From Tritrichomonas musculus (Eukaryota; Parabasalia; Tritrichomonadida; Tritrichomonadidae): a DNA stretch of 64,000 nucleotides. The position numbers and the translations under genes were made by a program. Positions 15,001 through 22,773 of the stretch are shown in pieces; position 1 is the stretch's first letter, and every line of letters begins with the position of its first letter. The DNA is taken from the NCBI GenBank assembly GCA_039105265.1, contig JAPFFF010000011.1:4650001-4714000 (forward strand), written 5' to 3'. Below the pieces are notes generated by a model. The model saw nothing but the letters and a program-made list of their open reading frames with translations, was not told the DNA's origin and ran no database searches.

Positions 15001-15650
15001 GTATTATTCATCATTATCATTATTGCACAAATTCCAAAGGAATAAATATCAGATTTATATGTAGGCTGTAGACTTTCGATAAATTCTGGTGCCATAAAAA
15101 TCAATTTATCATCGCTAATATTTTCAATTTTAAGAGGAAAAAAAGATGAAATTAAAAAATCAGAAACTTTGGGTAATAAATTTCCACTTACTAAAATATT
15201 GCAGAAATTTAAATTTCCATGAACAATTTTATTTTGGTGTAAATAATCGATACCATATGCAATTCCGTATAAAAAAATTATTTGGCGAGTAAAATCCCAA
15301 TTTTCATGGGGTATTCCTCCTCCGCAATCTTGAAAAAGATCATTCAAAGAATAGTTTTGCATAAATTGTATAATAATTGAATATGTTGGGATATTTGCGT
15401 TTTGATCGATGCAATATCCAATAAATGGAACTATTGTATCATTCCTTAATTCTGAAAATTTAATGCACATACTTTCAAAATCTTCTATTTGGCTAGTAAG
15501 TTTAATATTAGTAGTTTGTTTAATCACTACTTCTTGATTATTTATTTTTGAAATTCCATGGTAACTAACCCAATATTCATTATCACTAATTTCCAAATCA
15601 GTTTGAAAATCGCTTAATTGAAGAACGAATTTGTTTTGGTCCAAAATACT
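1..15650 (-). CDS. Giant pseudokinase-Sel1-hexa-AAA+ protein (dynein/midasin-class ATPase), C-terminus outside the window
   Basis: One uninterrupted frame of about 5,216 codons; residues are counted from 15650. Residues 1-280 form a TKL-like kinase fold. The beta-3 lysine (VVIKQ) and APE motif are present, but HRD is HGN (near residue 143) and DFG is DFL, so it is predicted inactive. A Sel1-like segment follows at about 313-360. Six AAA+ modules then have Walker A motifs near 508 (GPTGTSKT), 830 (GKEGSGKT), 1230 (GPTGVGKT), 1577 (GNSGYKT, degenerate), 1984 (GPPGQGKH) and 2302 (GGTASGKS). Walker B looks intact in modules 1 (LLLDEIN) and 3 (FIADEFN) only. The remaining half is a long region without recognised domains, with an acidic stretch near 5060-5130. 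Six AAA+ modules in one chain is the layout of midasin, dynein heavy chain and RNF213. An N-terminal pseudokinase is not part of any of these. Remodelling a large complex is a family-based guess. The start is uncertain: no ATG opens this frame before residue 61. Confidence 0.85.
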
Positions 15651-15704
15651 TTAATGAAATGTCTTTATATTTTTATCAAAAAGTTCTTCATTAAAATCTT
15701 TCAT
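15651..15704 (-). other. Possible true 5' end of the giant gene, separated by an in-frame TAA
   Basis: An ATG at 15704 begins 17 codons in the same frame as the giant gene, but TAA at 15653-15651 ends them just before the kinase-like domain. The next ATG in frame is at 15470, already past the beta-3 lysine. So the start has been lost, lies in an unseen 5' exon, or the stop is a sequence error or a genuine nonsense change. I see no trichomonad-style splice signals here (GTATGT, or ACTAAC close to AG). Confidence 0.4.
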
Positions 15705-16459
15705 CTTTTAATAAATTTCTTATATTCTTCAGATGTAAAATAGTTTTAAAGTATGTATTAAAATATTTTTATTGTTAACTATTCTAAATTTAAAAATTAA
15801 AAACTGAGGTGCTATAAAATCCATAGAAAAAAGAGTTTTTTGATTTTCATCACATTTCTTTACTTTTCTTATATCACACTTTGTCTAACGTAACTTTTTA
15901 ACGTAATCACGAAATTACTTTTTTTATCTATACATAAGTTTTATAATCTTTTTAAACCTCGCACAACAATAATTACGAAATTGTGAATTAAAATATTTAT
16001 ATTTTCAATAATTTTTTTGTTAGTAATTATATCAAATTATGCTATTTGAGATTATTGAGATTTTTAATTGAGCAAAGCATCTAGTATTATGACTATTTAA
16101 AATAATGAGTCGATTTAAAAAACTTGTATTTCTGCTAATAGGATTAAAAATATTGATATAAAAAAAAGATGATCTATAATACCTTATATTGTACGGTTTG
16201 AATTTAAAAAAAGATTGGATTTAATTGATACATTTGATGAATATGGAATTTTTAGACGAAATTATGAGACTGTTTGAATAAAAATCTTTTTTTTTTTTTT
16301 ATTATTTTGAGGAAACCGATATTAAAAAACGGTATAGAAAATTGGTTAATATTCTCAATCTTAATCAATTATTGAATATATGGCCAATTATATTATTAAT
16401 TTTAAAGATTATATAAATATTTCAATGTTTTACAAAAAAATTTGAGAGATTAAATATAG
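15705..16459. promoter_or_regulatory. Divergent intergenic region with paired TAACGTAA sites
   Basis: This AT-rich spacer separates the giant gene (minus) from the coiled-coil gene (plus) and should hold both promoters. TAACGTAA occurs twice, 13 bp apart, at 15886-15893 and 15899-15906. The TAACG core resembles trichomonad Myb recognition elements (TAACGA). No coding potential is seen. The regulatory role is inferred from motif and position only. Confidence 0.3.
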
Positions 16460-17419
16460 ATGAGAAGTACAAGCGTAAAACAGTCTACACAAAATAACAA
16501 ACAAACTTCAACGCGCAATCTAGATCCTGACCAAGATAATCAACAACAATTTAGGCGCCAACAAAAGCAGAACGAATCAAACTCTTCAGATGATAAGCAG
16601 AAACAAATCTCTCTGCTTCGAGCGCAACTTTCTTCGCGCGAAGCTGAGCTTGCCCAGCGAGATTTAAAAATAAATGAGTTAAAACAAAATTTAATGAGTC
16701 GAAATGAAACAATGAAAACAATTCTCCCTAAAATACAAAAACTTCAAAATATTGTTAAACAGCAAAAAGATACAATATCACTTCTCAAATCGGAAAACCA
16801 AACTTTAAAAGCAGAAAATACTTCTTTCCGTACTCGAAGAGATTCTATTATCCCTAAATCTTCAGACAAAAACTCTTCTTTAACTTCATCTGCTGCAAAT
16901 GCCGAGCTTATGCAACGTCTTTCAACTTTTAAAGAAGCTTTAGCAAAGAGAAATAACGAATGCAAAGCACTGAACTCAAAAATCGAAAGCCTTCAGAATC
17001 AAAATAAACAACTAATTGAAATTATTCAGCTTCAAGACTCTAAATTAAAACAAAAATCAATTTCCAATTCTTCAAGGGCCAGATCTGCATCTGCAGCTTC
17101 TTCAGTTATTTTACAAGCTACGGCAAAAGATATTTCTTTAAATGAAAGAGTTCTTGGATTTATCGAGTCCCAAGCTAGGGATAAAGTTTTACAAGAAAAC
17201 GTCTATCTCAAAGCTAAAAATGATGCAATATCATCACAAGCCCAGCAAATTGCTGATCTTCAGAAAGAATTAAATGATAAAAATATTGAAATTGAAGAAT
17301 ATAGAAAAAAAATTAGTGGATATGATGAGCTCGAAGAAGAACTCGAAAAAATTAAGGCCGAAACTGAGCAACTAAGGCAAGCTTTTAAAAAGCTTGCTGG
17401 TGTGAAAAACGCTCAATGA
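16460..17419 (+). CDS. Coiled-coil protein, 319 aa
   Basis: The ATG at 16460 opens a 319-residue protein that I cannot assign to a family. The first 45 residues are polar and rich in Gln, Asn and Ser. Two long heptad-type stretches follow, at about residues 47-125 (Leu, Glu, Lys and Gln rich) and 150-200, with a Ser/Ala-rich break near 200-215. A third coiled coil at about 240-310 reaches almost to the C-terminus. There is no signal peptide, membrane segment or catalytic motif. The composition suits a cytoskeletal, Golgi-tether or centrosomal scaffold, but it is too generic to choose. It is divergently placed from the giant AAA+ gene. Confidence 0.8.
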   Translation: MRSTSVKQSTQNNKQTSTRNLDPDQDNQQQFRRQQKQNESNSSDDKQKQISLLRAQLSSREAELAQRDLKINELKQNLMSRNETMKTILPKIQKLQNIVKQQKDTISLLKSENQTLKAENTSFRTRRDSIIPKSSDKNSSLTSSAANAELMQRLSTFKEALAKRNNECKALNSKIESLQNQNKQLIEIIQLQDSKLKQKSISNSSRARSASAASSVILQATAKDISLNERVLGFIESQARDKVLQENVYLKAKNDAISSQAQQIADLQKELNDKNIEIEEYRKKISGYDELEEELEKIKAETEQLRQAFKKLAGVKNAQ

Positions 17420-17910
17420 ATTAATTGTATTATTATTTAAAATGTAACTATGTTATAATCATTTTTTATGCATTATTTGATATTTTTATTTTAAAATATA
17501 AATGATATTGGTAATGATTACATGGTAAAATATTTCTAATAAGATATTTCTTACCAAAATAGCTTTCAATTTTTAAGCTTTATTTCAAATTTTTTAGTTT
17601 TGAAGATATGGATATATACTGAAATTTTGCTATTATATTTTAATAAAAATGCATTAACTTTATTTATATAATAAATGAAATGTTAATATTGAATAATAAA
17701 ATTTTATAACTATAAAACAATAAGATATATTCATTTTTAATATTTAAGTTCTATTAAATTTAGTATTTACAAAAACGAAATTAATGAACTCTATTAAAGA
17801 GTAGATATTGATTTTTGGAAAGAAAACGCTACATTATGTTATGTATTCAAAAAATAAAATAAAATTATATGGTGAATTTATTTTATCATTATAATTTATT
17901 CAATTCAAAA
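17420..17910. other. AT-rich intergenic spacer
   Basis: This is 3' flank of the coiled-coil gene and 5' flank of the doublecortin gene. I see no gene, RNA or strong repeat. The frame of the next gene is open back to an earlier ATG at 17869, so the last 42 bases could be coding. Confidence 0.6.
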
Positions 17911-19671
17911 ATGAAGAAAGGCTCATCCCTTTCTGAAAGATCAATTGATGGAATTAATGTATTAATTGTTCAAAACACATATCCCCGTCCAACTCCTCGT
18001 TTGTATCATTTTACAACAGTTAAAAAATTACTCGATCAAGCCCAAAATTTACTCTCTCTTCCCTCTTTTGCCAAAACTATTTATTCGAGTGATGGAAAAA
18101 TCATTAAGGACGATCAAGATGTTCAACCACGCCAAACACTCATTATTTCATGTGGTGAACCTTTCAAGGCGCCACCACAGAAAAAGCAAAAAGCAAAACA
18201 AGCATCTTCACCAGCTAGCGTAAAAAGTTCCAAGCAGCGTTTGGGAAGTGAAGAAGAAGAGGAAGAAGAAGAAGCAAAAGAAGAAAGGCCCAAATCTAGA
18301 GCAAGATCAATATACGATTCTGTCAGTTTTCTATTCAATAAAGAAGAAAAGAAAGAAGAAGAAGTTAAAGAAGAAAAAAAGGAAGAAAAAAAGCCCAATG
18401 TAAAGCTTCCTAGATCAACAAAAACAGTTGAAGAGCAAGTCAAAGATGAAAACTTTGCACGTTTTTGCCAACTTTCATCCCAAGAACAGAGTAAAATTCC
18501 AAACAAATTAAGCATCAGAGCAATGATTAGAAACGCTCAACGAGAAAAATTCATACAAAACTATGTTGATCAAAATATTAAATCTGAACTCTCAATTAAT
18601 CCATTAGTTTCCGATATTTTATATGATCGAAAGCCACTTGGAATTAGGTTTGCAGTAATTGGTCCTCATAAAAGCGGGAAAACATCTCTTCTTTATGAAG
18701 TTGGAAAGTCGTTATATGTGAAGCTTCAACCCTCAAAAGTTCTTGTTTTAATGATGAACTTTGAAATGTGTAAAGATTTGTATCCTTTCTTTATCAACTC
18801 TGTTGTTTCATCGCTCAATTATTGTGCATATCAAATTAATCCCCTTACTGACATATTAAAAGCATGGCTTTTATCAATTCCTCGAACAGAATCGCTTCAG
18901 CAAATACCAAAACCATTATTAACAACAGGAAATATCGACGGCGAAGAAATACTAAAAATAGGTAAAGAACTTCATATGGCCTGCCACCAAGGAAAGACTG
19001 ATAATTTTTATTTCGGTGATATAGAAGCTGACCTAACGCAGTTTTATCAAGTTCTTGCAGCTTTACCATTACGATTTGCAAAAGCTGTCGGATTATCACA
19101 CGTTTATTCATTAATTGATCATTTCGATTGCTGTCCTGAAGCGTTTGCAAAAATTTTAGCACCACAACTCATGAACGATCCATTAATCGCTAGTTCAAAA
19201 AATGATAGAGCAATAACCCAACTCTTGCCTAAAGCAACATTCATCAGCACAGAAAACTTGGTTAAAAATATAACAGAATTTAGAATTATTAAATGCCCCT
19301 CATTAAGGCTTCGACTTGAAGCTGAGGACTGTCTTGGGTGCCCATCTTATATCAAAACCTTCAGCGATCTCTGTGATTCAATAGAAGAAATGCAAAAAAA
19401 TGCTACAATCAAAAGAGTGTATTCTTCCATGAAATCTTCAATAGATAAGTCAAGGCATCTTGTTGTAAAAGAGAAAATGAAGTCTCTCTGTGAAGTACTA
19501 CTTGCTGCTCAATCACCTGCTGTAAATTCTACTATTCTTCAATCAATTGATAATTGTATTAATAACAAAACTAAAATCGAATATATTATTGAAACAAAAG
19601 ATTATATAAAAGAAGAAAATCTTCAAGAATCTCATGAGGAAGATGTTGCAAGTCTTGAAGGTCCAATTTAA
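17911..19671 (+). CDS. Doublecortin-domain protein with a P-loop domain
   Basis: Residues 14-81 (from the ATG at 17911) fit a doublecortin/DCX ubiquitin-like fold: a beta strand (GINVLIVQN), a proline-rich turn, the helix VKKLLDQAQ, then YSSDGKIIKD and LIISCGE. DCX domains bind microtubules. A charged linker rich in Glu and Lys (about 110-175) follows. A P-loop, GPHKSGKTS, at 251-258 begins an AAA/STAND-like NTPase region of about 300 residues. The rest is helical. Trichomonads carry several DCX proteins, which suit their unusual microtubule skeleton (axostyle, pelta); a role there is inference. An ATG at 17869 would add 14 residues. I prefer 17911 because the DCX fold starts soon after it. 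Confidence 0.8.
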   Translation: MKKGSSLSERSIDGINVLIVQNTYPRPTPRLYHFTTVKKLLDQAQNLLSLPSFAKTIYSSDGKIIKDDQDVQPRQTLIISCGEPFKAPPQKKQKAKQASSPASVKSSKQRLGSEEEEEEEEAKEERPKSRARSIYDSVSFLFNKEEKKEEEVKEEKKEEKKPNVKLPRSTKTVEEQVKDENFARFCQLSSQEQSKIPNKLSIRAMIRNAQREKFIQNYVDQNIKSELSINPLVSDILYDRKPLGIRFAVIGPHKSGKTSLLYEVGKSLYVKLQPSKVLVLMMNFEMCKDLYPFFINSVVSSLNYCAYQINPLTDILKAWLLSIPRTESLQQIPKPLLTTGNIDGEEILKIGKELHMACHQGKTDNFYFGDIEADLTQFYQVLAALPLRFAKAVGLSHVYSLIDHFDCCPEAFAKILAPQLMNDPLIASSKNDRAITQLLPKATFISTENLVKNITEFRIIKCPSLRLRLEAEDCLGCPSYIKTFSDLCDSIEEMQKNATIKRVYSSMKSSIDKSRHLVVKEKMKSLCEVLLAAQSPAVNSTILQSIDNCINNKTKIEYIIETKDYIKEENLQESHEEDVASLEGPI

Positions 19672-19733
19672 ATATGAGAATATTTCATCCTACTAAATAA
19701 AGTTAATTTTCTTGTTATTTTTATTTCTATGGA

Positions 19734-19774
19734 TTAACGTATTTTCAAAAATGCATGTTGGTTTAACGTATTTT
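19734..19774. repeat. Direct repeat TTAACGTATTTT, two copies
   Basis: TTAACGTATTTT occurs at 19734-19745 and again at 19763-19774, between the doublecortin gene and the kinase gene. The TAACG core also appears in other spacers of this window. It lies about 200 bases upstream of the kinase ATG and could be a regulatory pair; function is unproven. Confidence 0.5.
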
Positions 19775-19832
19775 TGGTAAAATAACTTATCATCTATTAC
19801 TTATTAGTTGAAATTTCACATTTAGCAGATAT

Positions 19833-19918
19833 CCTATCAAATTTCAATTTATATTGAAATTGAAACAATTTTTGAAAGAAAAAAATATCATGGAAATTTT
19901 CAGAAGAAATTTGATAGG
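19833..19918. repeat. Nested inverted repeats upstream of the kinase gene
   Basis: CCTATCAAATTTC at 19833-19845 is matched perfectly in reverse complement at 19906-19918. A smaller palindrome (TTTCAAT, 4-base gap, ATTGAAA) lies between the arms. The structure ends 51 bases before the kinase ATG, so it could be a protein-binding site, a hairpin in the 5' leader, or a small foldback remnant. Confidence 0.55.
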
Positions 19919-19969
19919 TTATTTTGTTTCTAAAAAATGATTTGATGATTTTCTTTTTATTTTTAATTT

Positions 19970-21409
19970 ATGTTTGAGAAAGATATTCCACCGCCACATA
20001 CGCATCAAGAGGCAGGTAAGAAAAAGAAGCATGGTATTATTACCGTTCCAGATAAAGTTGGACCATACTCCATTCATGAAACAATTGGTGAAGGTGCATT
20101 TTCAATTGTTAAATTATCATATCATGAAGAATATTGTCAGCATTATGCATGTAAAATTGTTCCCCTTAAAATGCTCAAAGAAAAAAATCTATATGATCGA
20201 TTTGAACTTGAACTCAGAATATCTCAAATTATGAGAAATCCAGGTGTTGCAACAATTACAGATGTCTTAAAAGACCAAAATAATTTTTATATTTTTATGG
20301 AATATTATCCAAACGGAAATTTATTAAATTATATTGTTAGTAAAACTAGACTCGATGAAGAAGAGGCGAAAGTTCTTATCTTGCAAATTTTTGATTCTCT
20401 AGAATTTGTTCATAAACAGAAAGTTTGCCATAGAGATTTAAAACCAGAAAATGTCTTAATTGATCAAAGTGGTCATCTAAGGATTAGTGATTTTGGATTA
20501 TCAAGATTTGTTGGTGAAGAAAATCTAGTTAAGACACCTTGTGGTTCTCCTTGTTATGTTAGCCCTGAATGTATCAGTGGTTGCTGTTATGATGGATTAA
20601 AATCAGATATTTGGAGTTGTGGAGTTATTTTATATGCTATGGTAACTGGAATGCTTCCTTGGACTAAACGAAAGATGAACGATCTTTTTAAGCAAATTAC
20701 TATAGGATCTTTCTCTGTTCCTAAATACGTATCTTCTGAATGTTCAGAATTAATTCATTCGTTAATGACTGTAGATCCGAATGAAAGAATATCATTAGAA
20801 GATGCCAGAAAGGTTAAATGGTTTTCTGTTCATCCTGATATTTATTCCATACCTGTATCTCCTTCATTATCAACTCTAAAGGCTCAATCATTCCAAACAA
20901 AATCACCTTTAATGGAAACTCACAAACCAGTTTTTCAGGGCGTACCTTATTTATCTATAAGAAAAGTTGATTATTACTTTCGACCTGATGTTAAGTTTAG
21001 GTTGCATAAAGTTTTCAAAAGGATCCAAAATGTTCATGCAATTGAAAATCTCAAAACGCCTGAGAAATCTGATGTTTCATCGCCACAATTAACTTTTGAA
21101 AAAGTGTTTAATGAATTGCAGAAAACGACAGATATTCCAATTAAATCAAGAAGAAATAGCTTAGGTGCAGAAAATGTTGATCCAAGTTATTCACTAGAAA
21201 TTTCAAATTCAAGTTTAAATAAGAAAATAAATCGCAAGAAATATACTAGCTTAGTAAATTTCCAGAAAAAGTATCTCAGAAATGAAAGAATTAATGAAAA
21301 TGAAAACACAATTCAGAATACAAGTGAAATGCTAAAAAATCCAAATTTCAGTCTTTCAATCGAAGATCTGCAAAAAAGACAAAAAAGACAGTCAGCCCTA
21401 GGAAATTGA
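19970..21409 (+). CDS. CAMK-like Ser/Thr protein kinase
   Basis: A complete kinase domain spans about residues 33-284: glycine loop GEGAFSIV (40-47), Lys62, HRDLKPEN (154-161, catalytic Asp156), DFG at 174-176, GSPCYVSPE in place of GTP-YxAPE, and SDIWSCGVILYAM. The SDIWSCGVILY and GMLPW motifs place it in the CAMKL/SNF1-like group, which is strongly expanded in trichomonads. The 195-residue tail is basic and Ser/Asn rich, with no UBA or KA1 domain that I can recognise. All catalytic residues are present, so it should be active. The substrate is unknown. The region upstream holds inverted and direct repeats. Confidence 0.9.
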   Translation: MFEKDIPPPHTHQEAGKKKKHGIITVPDKVGPYSIHETIGEGAFSIVKLSYHEEYCQHYACKIVPLKMLKEKNLYDRFELELRISQIMRNPGVATITDVLKDQNNFYIFMEYYPNGNLLNYIVSKTRLDEEEAKVLILQIFDSLEFVHKQKVCHRDLKPENVLIDQSGHLRISDFGLSRFVGEENLVKTPCGSPCYVSPECISGCCYDGLKSDIWSCGVILYAMVTGMLPWTKRKMNDLFKQITIGSFSVPKYVSSECSELIHSLMTVDPNERISLEDARKVKWFSVHPDIYSIPVSPSLSTLKAQSFQTKSPLMETHKPVFQGVPYLSIRKVDYYFRPDVKFRLHKVFKRIQNVHAIENLKTPEKSDVSSPQLTFEKVFNELQKTTDIPIKSRRNSLGAENVDPSYSLEISNSSLNKKINRKKYTSLVNFQKKYLRNERINENENTIQNTSEMLKNPNFSLSIEDLQKRQKRQSALGN

Positions 21410-21862
21410 TTTACCGGAAATTTCAACGGCATTCAAATTTTTCCCAGAGAAATTAATATTTCCCGGAAAAATTAATCATATAAATATTCTTAGTAAAAAT
21501 TATTATATTTATTGAAAATATAAACTATATCAGATTATTGGAAATAATCTTTGACAATTCTGGAGAATTCATATCTTAATATTTTAATAATAATAATAAA
21601 AAAAAAAAGAAGAAGAAGAAGAAGACTTTCAAGAAATAAATATGGTTTGGAAGCAAAGAAGATCAAATAAGTATCTCCGACATCGTATACCCATAAATCC
21701 AAGGAATGTTGAATCTTCTGATGCCATCCATTGAAGTTGTTTTAATTAGCTGGGGGTTTTAATATTATAGGCAATTGATTAAACTAAAAACGCTTAAAGT
21801 TTGAAATTAACTTTTTTCTACTTTTTCAATTATTTTCATTCAAATAATAATTTTTTAATAAA
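21410..21862. other. Intergenic spacer with ATA/AAG microsatellite and a short ORF remnant
   Basis: From about 21583 to 21626 an ATA repeat runs through an A-tract into an AAG repeat. Directly after it, 21642-21734 (plus) encodes about 30 residues rich in Arg (starting MVWKQRRSNKYLRHR), open upstream into the AAG repeat as poly-Glu. It may be a remnant of a coding exon, but it is too short to call a gene. Confidence 0.45.
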
Positions 21863-22567
21863 ATGCTTAATCCTTTTTTATATCAAAAGAAAAAAGATAG
21901 TAAGAAGAAAAAAAAGATTGAAAAGGGTAAAATCCGTCAGTCAGTTAGCCCATATCCAGATAATCAGCCCAAACTTTTTGAAAATTCAAATGCTTCCGAA
22001 AAAATAGCTCAAGAAATAACAGAAGTTCCGAAAGAACCTCCTCCGCAAATCAGCCAAAAGCAAATTCCGATCCCTAAGCGTACTAGATCAGAGATACCGA
22101 TAATTCCTGCAAACAAAAAAAAACTTCACATAGATAACAACACGGTTCAATTGCTTATAAATTCGATAGATCAAAAATTCTCTTCTTGTAGCTTTGACTC
22201 CGATTTTCCAATTGTGATTGATACTATGATAAATGCTTCTGCAGATTTAACTCTAGCAAAATGTGAAGATGCAGACAAATCGCTTATAAAAGTTTCTCAG
22301 GTTACAGAGAGTGTTGAATCAATGTCAGAACAATTAGAAAACCAAGCAAATGAAATGTCTGCACAAGCTAAATTAACTTTATCAGAAATGAAATCTCTTG
22401 AGGGCCTAATTAATGACGTTCTATATCCAAAGACATCATTTTTTGTTAAAATTGTTTCATCAATACTTTTTATAATCACCTCATTATTACATTTATTTCA
22501 AATGGGAATTGAAAAAATCGATGGCAACCCAAATTCTGATGATGAAAATTCTCAATCAGATAATTAA
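21863..22567 (+). CDS. Predicted tail-anchored membrane protein, 234 aa
   Basis: The ATG at 21863 gives a Lys-rich N-terminus (SKKKKK near residue 13), a Pro-rich linker, and a helical stretch at about 95-185 that includes heptad-like segments (EQLENQANEMSAQAKLTL). One hydrophobic segment follows at about 193-216, then an 18-residue acidic tail. One C-terminal membrane span with the bulk cytosolic is the layout of a tail-anchored protein such as a SNARE or tether. I do not see the central Gln/Arg layer of a SNARE clearly enough to claim one. Family unknown. It converges with the MOCOS-like gene. Confidence 0.7.
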   Translation: MLNPFLYQKKKDSKKKKKIEKGKIRQSVSPYPDNQPKLFENSNASEKIAQEITEVPKEPPPQISQKQIPIPKRTRSEIPIIPANKKKLHIDNNTVQLLINSIDQKFSSCSFDSDFPIVIDTMINASADLTLAKCEDADKSLIKVSQVTESVESMSEQLENQANEMSAQAKLTLSEMKSLEGLINDVLYPKTSFFVKIVSSILFIITSLLHLFQMGIEKIDGNPNSDDENSQSDN

Positions 22568-22728
22568 ACGTATTTTGTGCTGTTATTATTTCGGAGCGAA
22601 TATATAAATGATATTAAATACAAAAAAAAATAAATTGTTTTAAAATGTTGAATAAATAGTTTATTATCCGCTTATCATGAATATTGTTTTGAAAAGTTAG
22701 TCTTCACATTCTAATTAATCTGAAATAA

Positions 22729-22750
22729 TATATATATATATATATATATA
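22729..22750. repeat. (TA)11 microsatellite
   Basis: An uninterrupted TA dinucleotide run of 22 bases lies in the 205-base gap between the convergent genes at 21863-22567 and 22774-24387. Confidence 0.9.
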
Positions 22751-22773
22751 TTTATTCATGGAGTTCATAAAAC

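Noticed and set aside
1-15650. Assigning the giant protein as midasin (MDN1) itself
   Set aside because: The six AAA+ modules fit, but the pseudokinase and Sel1 parts do not belong to midasin, and the diagnostic MIDAS domain would lie outside the window.
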